NCBI GenBank assembly: GCA_040752255.1
Contig: JBFMFD010000038.1
Location: 1-18,889, forward strand
Length of the DNA: 18,889 nt
Direction: 5' to 3'
Origin: J051 sp040752255
Lineage (GTDB): Bacteria; Armatimonadota; Fimbriimonadia; Fimbriimonadales; ATM1
In this document: piece after piece, positions 13,367 to 18,889 of the stretch
Numbering within the stretch: position 1 is the first letter of the stretch
Layout of the letters: every line of letters starts with the position of its first letter
Made by a program: the position numbers and the translations under genes
The notes under the pieces: generated by a model
What the model was told of the DNA's origin: nothing
The model's input: only the letters and a program-made list of their open reading frames with translations
The model's database searches: none

Positions 13367-13689
13367 ATCGTCGAGCGCGCGGGCGGCTCGTCGCCGACCA
13401 TCTCGCCGTACACTCGGTTGACGGCCTCGAAGTCGTTCAGGTCCTTGAGGTAGATGGTAGTGCGTACGAGGTTTCGCGCAGTCATGCCTGCTGCCTCAAG
13501 CACTGCGAGCAGGTTGGCGCACACTTGCTTGGCCTGCGCTTCGACGGTTTCGCCTGCCATTGCGCCGTCTGCGCTCATGCCGATCTGTCCGCTGATGAAC
13601 AGCATCCGGGCGCCCGAAACCTCGATCGCCTGGTTGTATGGCCCGATCGGCGCGGGCGCCGATTCCGAGCGGATAGCCTTTCTCTCCAC
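13306..13689 (-). CDS. ridA: RidA/YjgF enamine-imine deaminase
   Basis: Small cytosolic protein that hydrolyses reactive 2-aminoacrylate and related enamines made by PLP enzymes, releasing ammonia. Family signatures include APAPIGPYNQAI at the N-terminus, MLFISGQIGM, and the key Arg105 in PPARSTIQVSRLP, followed by VEIDAIAVG. The length of 127 aa is normal. The start is GTG at 13689, with a TAGACT box 6 nt upstream on the same strand. It is divergent from the GbsR-like regulator, and its 3' end overlaps the convergent dehydrogenase gene by 61 bp. The serine/hydroxyacid neighbourhood fits, since 2-aminoacrylate comes from serine. Confidence 0.94.
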   Translation of the reverse strand: MERKAIRSESAPAPIGPYNQAIEVSGARMLFISGQIGMSADGAMAGETVEAQAKQVCANLLAVLEAAGMTARNLVRTTIYLKDLNDFEAVNRVYGEMVGDEPPARSTIQVSRLPKDALVEIDAIAVG

Positions 13690-13695
13690 GCCGCG

Positions 13696-13701
13696 AGTCT
13701 A
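13696..13701 (-). promoter_or_regulatory. possible -10 (TAGACT) of ridA
   Basis: Minus-strand TAGACT ends 6 nt before the GTG start, again leaderless spacing. It lies back-to-back with the CATAAT box of the divergent regulator gene. Confidence 0.4.
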
Positions 13702-13717
13702 CTGCATCGCGGACGCC

Positions 13718-13723
13718 CATAAT
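13718..13723 (+). promoter_or_regulatory. possible -10 (CATAAT) of the GbsR-like gene
   Basis: CATAAT ends 8 nt before ATG 13732. The 42-bp space between the two divergent start codons holds both boxes, so the regulator could affect ridA as well as itself. Confidence 0.45.
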
Positions 13724-13731
13724 GGCGGCGC

Positions 13732-14313
13732 ATGCCGATGCGGAAGCCGACCGACCCCATCGAAGAGGCGCTCGATGTAGCGCGCGAGGCGTTCATCGAG
13801 GAGTGGGGGCGGATGAGCACCAGTTGGGGCATCAACCGCACCATGGCGCACATTCACGCGCTGCTGTTCATCACGGGCGAGCCGATGACCATGGACCAGA
13901 TTATCGAGCGCCTCAAGATTAGCCGGGGAAGCGCCTCCACGAACCTTCGGCAGCTGATGGACTGGGGCGTCGTCCGACGATATCGTCCTCCCGGCAAGCG
14001 ACGAGACCTCTATGTGGCGGACGTCGACGCAGTGACGATGGTTGCGCGCGTGGTACGCGAGCGCAAACGACGCGAGTTGGACCCGACGGTCGCCGCGCTC
14101 CGGCACTGCAGCCAGATCGCTCCACCCCCCGGCGAGGACGAACGAACCGACACCTTTCACCGGCGGGTGAACGAGTTGCTCGAGGTGTTCGCCATGGTGG
14201 ACTTCGCCTCGGAGTTCGCCCTCGGCAGCGACCGGCGTGCGGCATGGCTCATGGCGAACGCCAAGCACCTGCGCCGATTGCTCGAAAACCTCACCCCGCC
14301 GGGTGAGGACTGA
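13732..14313 (+). CDS. GbsR/MarR-type transcriptional regulator
   Basis: DNA-binding protein of 193 residues with a winged helix-turn-helix (about residues 37-96): WGINRTMAHIHALLFITGEP, MTMDQIIERLKISRGSASTNLRQLMDWGVVRR, and a wing, GKRRDLYVAD. This arrangement is characteristic of the GbsR branch of MarR regulators. A helical C-terminal part probably dimerises. In known cases the family controls osmoprotectant or membrane functions; the ligand here is unknown. It is divergent from ridA and followed 24 nt later by a small membrane protein gene. Confidence 0.85.
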   Translation: MPMRKPTDPIEEALDVAREAFIEEWGRMSTSWGINRTMAHIHALLFITGEPMTMDQIIERLKISRGSASTNLRQLMDWGVVRRYRPPGKRRDLYVADVDAVTMVARVVRERKRRELDPTVAALRHCSQIAPPPGEDERTDTFHRRVNELLEVFAMVDFASEFALGSDRRAAWLMANAKHLRRLLENLTPPGED

Positions 14314-14316
14314 GGG

Positions 14317-14322
14317 TATACT
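14317..14322 (+). promoter_or_regulatory. possible -10 (TATACT)
   Basis: TATACT, preceded by GGG, lies 15 nt before ATG 14338, immediately after the stop of the regulator gene. It suggests a separate transcript with a leader of about 8 nt. Confidence 0.4.
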
Positions 14323-14337
14323 GGCCCTACGCCGCGA

Positions 14338-14589
14338 ATGCTTCGACTCTATCGCTCTGGAGCCTATCTCTATTTCGCCGGTGCGGCTGTTTGTCTGCTG
14401 CTCACCGCCATCTTCACGCGCATGCCGCTTATCGGCGTGGTCTTCGCCATCGGGACGCTGTACCTTATCATCAGCGGGTTCAGCGCCCTCAAGAGCGACC
14501 CCTACGACCTGAATGAATTGCGGGAAATCGAGGAGCGCGAAGAGGTGCTTCGATACCTCGACGAGGAAGAAGAGGACGAGTGGGAGTAG
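14338..14589 (+). CDS. small two-helix membrane protein, unrecognised
   Basis: 83 residues: MLRLYRSGAYLYFAGAAVCLLL and MPLIGVVFAIGTLYLIISGF form two membrane segments. The last ~30 residues are strongly acidic (LNELREIEEREEVLRYLDEEEEDEWE) and would face one side of the membrane. No family recognised. It follows a GbsR-like regulator and ends 3 nt before the end of the convergent lipoprotein gene. Confidence 0.7.
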   Translation: MLRLYRSGAYLYFAGAAVCLLLTAIFTRMPLIGVVFAIGTLYLIISGFSALKSDPYDLNELREIEEREEVLRYLDEEEEDEWE

Positions 14590-14592
14590 GCG

Positions 14593-15162
14593 CTACCTGC
14601 CGGTAGCCAGGGTTACCAACAAGACCTGGCGCCCGTCCCGCCGCACTTCCTGGCGCTGGATGCCCACGCCTCGAACGTAGTGCGTCTCCACCGTTTCGCT
14701 TCTGCCGCCGACGCTTAGGCTCAGGGTTACCCGGAGTGACGGTACCTCCCGGCCCAGGTCGTCGGTCGTGGAAGGCTGTTGTGAAGCTCGAACGTGGGCG
14801 GAGAAAACGGTCCCCCCTCGGCGAACGGCGCCGCGCCACTCCCAACTCGCACTCTCGGCCCCTGCCTCCAGCAGGGGAATCGGCGGGTCGAACGCGCAGC
14901 CGACGAACTCCGAACCGAGCAGCGTGCTCCCTTCCCAAGCGAGGCGCGAGGTTCCGTCGTCGCCTGCGAGGAGAACGCCCATCCGGTCGCCTACGCGCGC
15001 TCGGCGCTCGACCGTAAGCATCGCCATCCGGGGGCCGTAGGCGTCCACGACCGAGTACCTCCACGAGCGACCCTCGTCGAGCGGCATGTACGCCCGCGAA
15101 CCGGAGCAAGCGTGCAGACAAAGGACCGGCAGGAGTAGGACCAGCCCGCCGAGAAGTCGCAT
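14593..15162 (-). CDS. predicted lipoprotein, function unknown
   Basis: 189 residues with a lipoprotein signal peptide: hydrophobic MRLLGGLVLLLPVLCLHAC, lipobox LHAC with the lipidated Cys19. The mature part (YMPLDEGRSWRYSVVDAYG...) begins like many bacterial lipoproteins in which a 'W-x-Y' strand opens a beta-rich domain. No catalytic motif seen. The start is 13 nt after the bS18 stop on the same strand, so the gene is probably cotranscribed with rpsR, an unusual partner. Confidence 0.75.
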   Translation of the reverse strand: MRLLGGLVLLLPVLCLHACSGSRAYMPLDEGRSWRYSVVDAYGPRMAMLTVERRARVGDRMGVLLAGDDGTSRLAWEGSTLLGSEFVGCAFDPPIPLLEAGAESASWEWRGAVRRGGTVFSAHVRASQQPSTTDDLGREVPSLRVTLSLSVGGRSETVETHYVRGVGIQRQEVRRDGRQVLLVTLATGR

Positions 15163-15175
15163 CGCTCTCGAAACT

Positions 15176-15679
15176 TCAGTCGCCGCGGTTGCGGTCGAGA
15201 TTCGGGTCGTAGGGACCTCGTGAGCGGCCGCGGCCGCCGCCCCCGCTGCTGTCGAGAGCCACGAACGGCAGAAGCGCCATCTCTCTGGCGCGCCGAATCG
15301 CTCGGGCGATCATCCGTTGCTCTTTTGCGGTGGTTCCGGTGTGCCTGCGCCCAAGAATCTTGCCCTCGTCGTTGGTGAATCGCTTGAGGACGGCGACATC
15401 CTTGTAATCCACCTCGCGAATCTTGTTCTGGCTGAGGAAGCTCACCTTGCGCCGCCGCCGAGGCCTGGGTCGGCCCTGGGAGGTGTCGCGCCGGTCGTCC
15501 TCCTTGTCCGAAGCGGGGGAACGCCTGGTGGGCGCGCCCTGATGCCGCTCCCTTGCGACTGGGGCGTCAGGCGGCGCCGCCGTCTGGGCGCCGGCGTCCG
15601 AGGCGGGTTCGCTTTCCGGCGTCGCGGCGGCTTCGGGCTCCGCCGCGCCCTCGTTCATTTCAACAGTTTCGTCTGCCAT
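15176..15679 (-). CDS. rpsR: 30S ribosomal protein bS18 with long acidic N-terminal extension
   Basis: Core bS18 at about residues 74-140: RRRRKVSFLSQNKIREVDYKDVAVLKRF, TNDEGKILGRRHTGTTAKEQR, and MIARAIRRAREMALLPFV. It binds 16S rRNA in the platform with bS6. Usual bS18 is about 75-90 aa, but this one is 167 aa. It adds ~70 N-terminal residues, acidic and Ala/Pro/Glu-rich then Arg-rich and probably disordered, and a Gly/Arg tail. The ATG at 15679 has a CATAAT box 26 nt upstream and a weak GGAG. The common partners rpsF, ssb and rplI are not beside it. Confidence 0.93.
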   Translation of the reverse strand: MADETVEMNEGAAEPEAAATPESEPASDAGAQTAAPPDAPVARERHQGAPTRRSPASDKEDDRRDTSQGRPRPRRRRKVSFLSQNKIREVDYKDVAVLKRFTNDEGKILGRRHTGTTAKEQRMIARAIRRAREMALLPFVALDSSGGGGRGRSRGPYDPNLDRNRGD

Positions 15680-15705
15680 GAGTGCTGTTAGACTCCGAGG
15701 GGCGC

Positions 15706-15711
15706 ATTATG
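15706..15711 (-). promoter_or_regulatory. -10 box (CATAAT) of rpsR
   Basis: Minus-strand CATAAT sits 26 nt before the ATG, leaving a leader of roughly 19 nt with a GGAG. No strong -35. Confidence 0.4.
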
Positions 15712-15721
15712 GCACACGCGG

Positions 15722-15740
15722 GGGGCGTTCAGCACGCCCC
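15722..15740 (-). terminator. GC-rich hairpin, possible terminator of the deiodinase-like gene
   Basis: GGGGCGT-TCAGC-ACGCCCC forms a perfect 7-bp stem with a 5-nt loop, between the stop of the deiodinase-like gene (15764) and the rpsR promoter. There is no U-tract after it, so intrinsic termination is uncertain. Confidence 0.35.
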
Positions 15741-15763
15741 GTCGCATTGCGAGGGCCCCCGCC

Positions 15764-16354
15764 CTACAGCCCCAGGATCTTCTTCAGCGCCTCTTCGGCT
15801 TCCTTCGGCTTGAAGCCGGCGGGGCCGCGGGCGCCCTTGTAGGCGATCTTGCCGTCCGTCCCGACGATGTAGATGCGGTCGGGCCAACCCTGGTACGCCT
15901 TCTCGACGGTGTCGTTCATGTCGTCCATCAAGATCGGCATGCTGAGTTTCAAACCGGCTGCGCAGGCGCCGGCGGCTTTGGCGCGCTCCTCCTCGCTCTC
16001 GTGGTTCTTGACGAGCACGCCGTCTCGCTCATTCGCGCGAACCTGCCAGCCGTCGGTCGGATGCGCTTCCCGGATGTAGACGACGCGGACGTCAGCCTTG
16101 TCCTTGTACTTGGCGTACATCTCTTCCAGCTGCCCAACCTGGGCGCGGAAGGGCGGTCACGTGTAACTGCCGAAGATGAGCACCGTCGGCCGCTTCCCGA
16201 AGTTGTTGCTCAACTTGAAGGTCTTCTCCTCGTGGAGCAACTTGAGCGTGAAGTCCGGCGCTTTGTCGCCTACCTGCAACTCGGGCGCGCGCTGCGGGCG
16301 ACCCTGGAAGGCCCCCAGGGCGACTACGATGAGCATCAAACAGATCGTCCTCAT
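15764..16354 (-). CDS. iodothyronine deiodinase-like redoxin, probable selenoprotein (in-frame TGA, Sec66)
   Basis: Exported thioredoxin-fold protein of 196 residues, read through an in-frame TGA at 16157-16159 (codon 66). The N-terminus MRTICLMLIVVALGAFQ is a signal or anchor sequence, followed by VGDKAPDFTL, a redoxin start. The TGA sits in VLIFGSYT-U-PPFRAQ, aligning with the deiodinase active site FGSCT-U-P-F. The downstream part VVYIREAHPTDGW is another deiodinase hallmark (YIEEAHASDGW in animals). The reading frame continues without change to TAG 15764-15766, giving a complete fold (MPILMDDMNDTVEKAYQGWPDRIYIVGTDGKIAYKG). Just after the TGA is a SECIS-like hairpin (16123-16151). Other genes here use TGA as stop, so the codon is not generally reassigned. 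Bacterial members are not known to act on iodothyronines; a thiol or peroxide redox role is more likely. Alternative: a Cys-to-stop pseudogene. Confidence 0.82.
16123..16151 (-). promoter_or_regulatory. bacterial SECIS-like hairpin downstream of the in-frame UGA
   Basis: In the mRNA, five nucleotides separate UGA from a stem: CUUCC pairs with GGAAG, then GC with GC across small bulges, then GCCC with GGGC, closing an AGGUU loop. The loop guanines fall at positions 18-19 after UGA. By my memory of the E. coli fdhF SECIS, its AGGUCU loop guanines lie at 19-20. Apical GGU is the SelB contact in that system. The hairpin lies inside the coding region, as expected in bacteria. Confidence 0.75.
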
Positions 16355-16359
16355 GCCTG

Positions 16360-16365
16360 CTTATA
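16360..16365 (-). promoter_or_regulatory. possible -10 (TATAAG) of the deiodinase-like gene
   Basis: Minus-strand TATAAG ends 5 nt before ATG 16354. If used with normal spacing, the transcript would start at or just inside the first codon. An internal ATG at 16336 could then be the start. Confidence 0.35.
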
Positions 16366-16435
16366 CGTTGTGCCGCAGGCGGGGTTCGGCGCCGTCTGTC
16401 TGAATTGCCGGGTGGGGCGGGCGGGATTGGACGGG

Positions 16436-16441
16436 TAAACT
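16436..16441 (+). promoter_or_regulatory. possible -10 (TAAACT) of hslU
   Basis: TAAACT ends 10 nt before ATG 16452, and a GTG at 16443 lies between. The position favours the ATG as start. Confidence 0.35.
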
Positions 16442-16451
16442 GGTGCGCCCG

Positions 16452-17852
16452 ATGCCTCCCCTTCCCATTGAGGAACTCTCGCCCCGTGAAATCGTAGCGG
16501 AACTCGACCGCTACATCGTCGGGCAGAAGGCGGCGAAGCGCGCTGTTGCCATCGCCTTGAGGAACCGCTACCGCCGCCAGATGCTTCCAGCCGAACAGCA
16601 GGAAGACATCATCCCCAAGAACATCTTGATGATCGGGCCAACCGGCGTCGGCAAAACGGAGATCGCCCGTCGCCTGGCGCAGCTCGCCCGCGCTCCATTC
16701 ATCAAGATCGAGGCGACCAAGTTCACCGAGGTCGGCTACGTCGGGCGAGACGTGGACAGCATGATACGCGACCTGGTAGCGGTGGCGTACCGCATCGTCG
16801 AAGCCGAAAAGACCGAAGAGATACGACCACGCGCCGCCGAGCAAGCGGTCGAGCGTATCCTCGATATCCTCGTTGCGCCCGAATCGGGCCGGCGCGCATA
16901 CGCCTTCGCGCCGCTCAGCCCGGAAGGCGACCCCGAAGTCGAACAGAAGGAAGCGGACGTGCGCGAGGCGATTCGCCGCCGCAGAGAGAGGGTGCGCGAG
17001 CAGGTGGTCAGCGGCGCAAGAGACGACGAGCGAATCGAAATCGAGGTCGAAGAGAGCGCGTCCCCGTTTGTCCAAATCTTCTCACCGCACGGGCTCGAGA
17101 AGATGGGGCTCGACATCGCGAACCAACTTGGCGGCGCGTTCGCCAACCGAGCGTCAGCCAAGCGCTCCGTCACCATCGCCGAGGCGAAGGAGATTCTCAC
17201 GGAAGAAGAGGCGCGGAAGATGATTGACGCCGCGAGCGTGGCGAAAGAGGCGATCGAGCGAACTGAGCAGACCGGCATCGTGTTCCTCGATGAACTGGAC
17301 AAGATCGCCGGACGCGAGGGCGGCGCAGGCCCGGACGTCTCACGCGAGGGCGTCCAGAGAGACCTGCTGCCCATCATCGAAGGCTCGACCGTTGCCACGA
17401 AGTACGGCCCGGTGCGCACCGACCACATCCTGTTTGTGGGGGCAGGAGCGTTCCACGTCAGCAAACCAAGCGACCTGATTCCTGAACTGCAGGGGCGGCT
17501 GCCGATTCGCGTCGAACTGGAGGACCTCGGGGAAGCAGACCTGCGGAGAATCCTCACCGAGCCGAAGAACGCGCTGACGAAGCAGTACTCACAACTGCTT
17601 GCCGCCGACGGGGTCAACCTCGAGTTCAGCGACGAGGCGTTGGACGAGATCGCGCGCCTCGCCCATTTGGTGAACACTCGCGCCGAAAACATCGGTGCGC
17701 GACGGCTGATGACCGTTATGGAGCGACTACTCGAAGACATCATGTTCGATGCGCCCGAGGTGGAGCGGACGATTCGAATTGACGCCGATTACGTCAGCGA
17801 GAAACTCGCCGACTTGGTGAGCGACGTGGACCTGTCGAAGTACATCCTGTAG
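16452..17852 (+). CDS. hslU: ATP-dependent protease ATPase subunit HslU (ClpY)
   Basis: AAA+ unfoldase that feeds proteins to the HslV peptidase ring. N-terminal SPREIVAELDRYIVGQKAAKRAVAIALRNRYRRQ is diagnostic. Walker A GPTGVGKT is at 62-69, Walker B VFLDELDKIA with Asp280-Glu281. The pore loop region EVGYVGRDVDSMIRDL and the inserted I domain (about 110-240) are present, as is the C-terminal sensor-2 region NIGARRLMTVMERLLEDI and the ending DLSKYIL used to dock into HslV. 466 aa, slightly longer than E. coli. A GTG at 16443 would add three residues. hslV, normally just upstream in the same operon, is not in the window; the upstream gene is the divergent deiodinase-like gene. Confidence 0.96.
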   Translation: MPPLPIEELSPREIVAELDRYIVGQKAAKRAVAIALRNRYRRQMLPAEQQEDIIPKNILMIGPTGVGKTEIARRLAQLARAPFIKIEATKFTEVGYVGRDVDSMIRDLVAVAYRIVEAEKTEEIRPRAAEQAVERILDILVAPESGRRAYAFAPLSPEGDPEVEQKEADVREAIRRRRERVREQVVSGARDDERIEIEVEESASPFVQIFSPHGLEKMGLDIANQLGGAFANRASAKRSVTIAEAKEILTEEEARKMIDAASVAKEAIERTEQTGIVFLDELDKIAGREGGAGPDVSREGVQRDLLPIIEGSTVATKYGPVRTDHILFVGAGAFHVSKPSDLIPELQGRLPIRVELEDLGEADLRRILTEPKNALTKQYSQLLAADGVNLEFSDEALDEIARLAHLVNTRAENIGARRLMTVMERLLEDIMFDAPEVERTIRIDADYVSEKLADLVSDVDLSKYIL

Positions 17853-17855
17853 CGC

Positions 17856-17861
17856 CATAAT
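17856..17861 (+). promoter_or_regulatory. possible -10 (CATAAT) of the hydantoinase B gene
   Basis: CATAAT ends 8 nt before GTG 17870, directly after the hslU stop, the same arrangement as serA and the GbsR-like gene. Confidence 0.45.
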
Positions 17862-17869
17862 CTTCGCGC

Positions 17870-18889
17870 GTGCAGTTCGATCCTACGAGAGTTAGCCTCT
17901 TCACGGAACTCGTCTCCAGCGTGGCGGAGGAGATGGGCACAACGCTTGAGCGCGTTGCGTTCTCGACGAACATCAAAGAGCGACGCGACTTTTCGTGTGC
18001 GGTGTTCGATGAAGAGGGGAGGCTCGTCGCGCAGGCGGCGCACATCCCCGTTCACCTCGGCGCGATGGAGTTTCTCATGCTTCGATGGCTGCACGAAGGG
18101 CCTCATCTCGCGCCGGGCGAGTTTGGCATCAGCAACGACCCTTTCTTCGCCGGAACGCATCTGCCCGACATCTCCTTGCTCGCCCCGGTCGAGCAGGCGG
18201 GTCGGGTCGTGGGCTATGTCGCTTGCCGGGCCCACCACGCCGACGTGGGCGGTGAGGCGCCGGGCAGCTTCAGCCCCGTTGATGACGTGCGGCGAGAGGG
18301 GGTCATCATCCATCCACAACTCCTTAGCTGGGACGCCACCAGGGAGTTGCTGGCGAGGAGCCGCAACCGAGACGAGAGGGAGGGCGACCTCGAAGCGCAG
18401 CGCGCGGCGGTGCTTGTGGGCGTTCGACGCTTTCAGGAACTCTCCTCTCGGTTGGGTGAGGACCTGCCGCGTTTCATCCGCGAGGCGCGCGCCTACGCCG
18501 AGGCGCGAACGCGAGCCGCGCTCGCCGAGCTGCCCAGCGGCGAGTGGACGGCGCAAGACTTTCTCGAGGACGTGCCGACAACGGGCGAACAGGCGGAGAT
18601 ACGGCTCACCCTCCGCCTTGACGGCGAGGGGAGCGCCGAATTCGATTTCTCCGGCACCGCGCCGCAACAGCCGATTGGGCTGAACGCGACCGAGGCGGTA
18701 ACGCGCTCGGCCTGCGCCTACGTGGTGCGGTGCCTTGCTGGGGATACCCCAACGAATGCAGGGTGCTTCGCTCCCATGACGGTCGTCGCTCCCGCGGCGA
18801 GCCTCGTCAACGCCGCTTTCCCTGCGCCCGTGGTGGGGGGCAACACGGAAACGAGCCAACGCATCGTGGACGTCATCTTGCAAGCGTTG
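17870..18889 (+). CDS. hyuB: hydantoinase B / oxoprolinase family protein, 5' part only
   Basis: The frame opens at GTG 17870 and runs 340 codons off the right edge without a stop. HyuB is one subunit of ATP-dependent N-methylhydantoinase/5-oxoprolinase/acetone carboxylase-type enzymes. Family motifs in order: FSTNIKERRDFSCAVFDEEG, RLVAQAAHIPVHLGAMEF, NDPFFAGTHLPDISLLAPV, and CRAHHADVGGEAPGSF near the metal-binding histidines, then DFSGTAPQQPIGLNAT. The HyuA partner is not visible on the left and may follow on the right. GTG is chosen because the family N-terminus (FDPTRVSLFTELVSSVAEEMGTTL) begins there and a CATAAT box lies 8 nt upstream. Confidence 0.9.
   Translation, partial: MQFDPTRVSLFTELVSSVAEEMGTTLERVAFSTNIKERRDFSCAVFDEEGRLVAQAAHIPVHLGAMEFLMLRWLHEGPHLAPGEFGISNDPFFAGTHLPDISLLAPVEQAGRVVGYVACRAHHADVGGEAPGSFSPVDDVRREGVIIHPQLLSWDATRELLARSRNRDEREGDLEAQRAAVLVGVRRFQELSSRLGEDLPRFIREARAYAEARTRAALAELPSGEWTAQDFLEDVPTTGEQAEIRLTLRLDGEGSAEFDFSGTAPQQPIGLNATEAVTRSACAYVVRCLAGDTPTNAGCFAPMTVVAPAASLVNAAFPAPVVGGNTETSQRIVDVILQAL

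Noticed and set aside
16157..16354. Nonsense-mutated redoxin pseudogene or global TGA reassignment
   Set aside because: The stop is exactly at the deiodinase Sec site with a SECIS-like hairpin behind it, no other damage exists in the gene, and TGA is a normal stop in many neighbouring genes. The pseudogene option is not fully excluded.
16092..17075. 327-aa and 335-aa minus-strand frames over hslU
   Set aside because: hslU on the plus strand has full Walker A/B motifs; the antisense frames are composition artefacts.

Overview
The window is GC-rich bacterial chromosome with short intergenic gaps. It carries housekeeping genes on both strands and one rearranged accessory island near 8.2-11.4 kb. 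The mix suggests a diderm, non-proteobacterial lineage. The evidence is an exosortase-type PEP-CTERM protein, a lipoprotein, an rpsU/HD-phosphodiesterase/ybeY/dgkA cluster, and many -10 hexamers placed 5-10 nt before start codons, which implies leaderless mRNAs. Armatimonadota or a similar phylum fits, but no rRNA is present and this placement is a low-confidence inference.

Layout. 1-295: a 48-bp GC-rich tandem repeat. 441-6996 (+): a tightly packed run of bS21, an HD-domain membrane phosphodiesterase, YbeY, a DgkA-PAP2 fusion, a CNNM/CBS (CorC-like) protein, an RtcA-like cyclase and an M48 metalloprotease, most of them overlapping by a few bases. 6966-8186 (-): a neutral-ceramidase-domain protein. 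8169-11453: the accessory island. It holds a broken copy of a PEP-CTERM gene with a micro-inversion, two small membrane proteins, an intact PEP-CTERM gene, a captured copy of the serA promoter and first 19 codons, and two unrecognised ORFs. 11484-13366 (+): serA and a 3-hydroxyisobutyrate-type dehydrogenase, overlapping ATGA. 13306-13689 (-): RidA, divergent from a GbsR/MarR-type regulator (13732, +) and a small membrane protein. 14593-15679 (-): bS18 with a long N-terminal extension, then a lipoprotein. 15764-16354 (-): an iodothyronine-deiodinase-like redoxin with an in-frame TGA. 16452-17852 (+): HslU. 17870-18889 (+): the 5' part of a hydantoinase B gene, cut by the window edge.

The most notable observation is the probable selenoprotein at 15764-16354. 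The in-frame TGA falls exactly where deiodinases carry selenocysteine, in the context FGSYT-U-PPF. A hairpin with an AGGUU apical loop follows it at the spacing expected of a bacterial SECIS element. The second is the duplication structure of the island: the flank sequences of both neighbours, the ceramidase 5' end and the serA 5' end, each occur twice as direct repeats. Within the broken gene copy, a 36-bp segment is inverted between 6-bp inverted repeats.

Genes likely to work together: the pgpH-ybeY-dgkA/PAP2-corC group (c-di-AMP turnover, rRNA maturation, lipid carrier recycling, ion transport), and serA with the second dehydrogenase and the nearby RidA enamine deaminase (hydroxyacid and amino acid metabolism).
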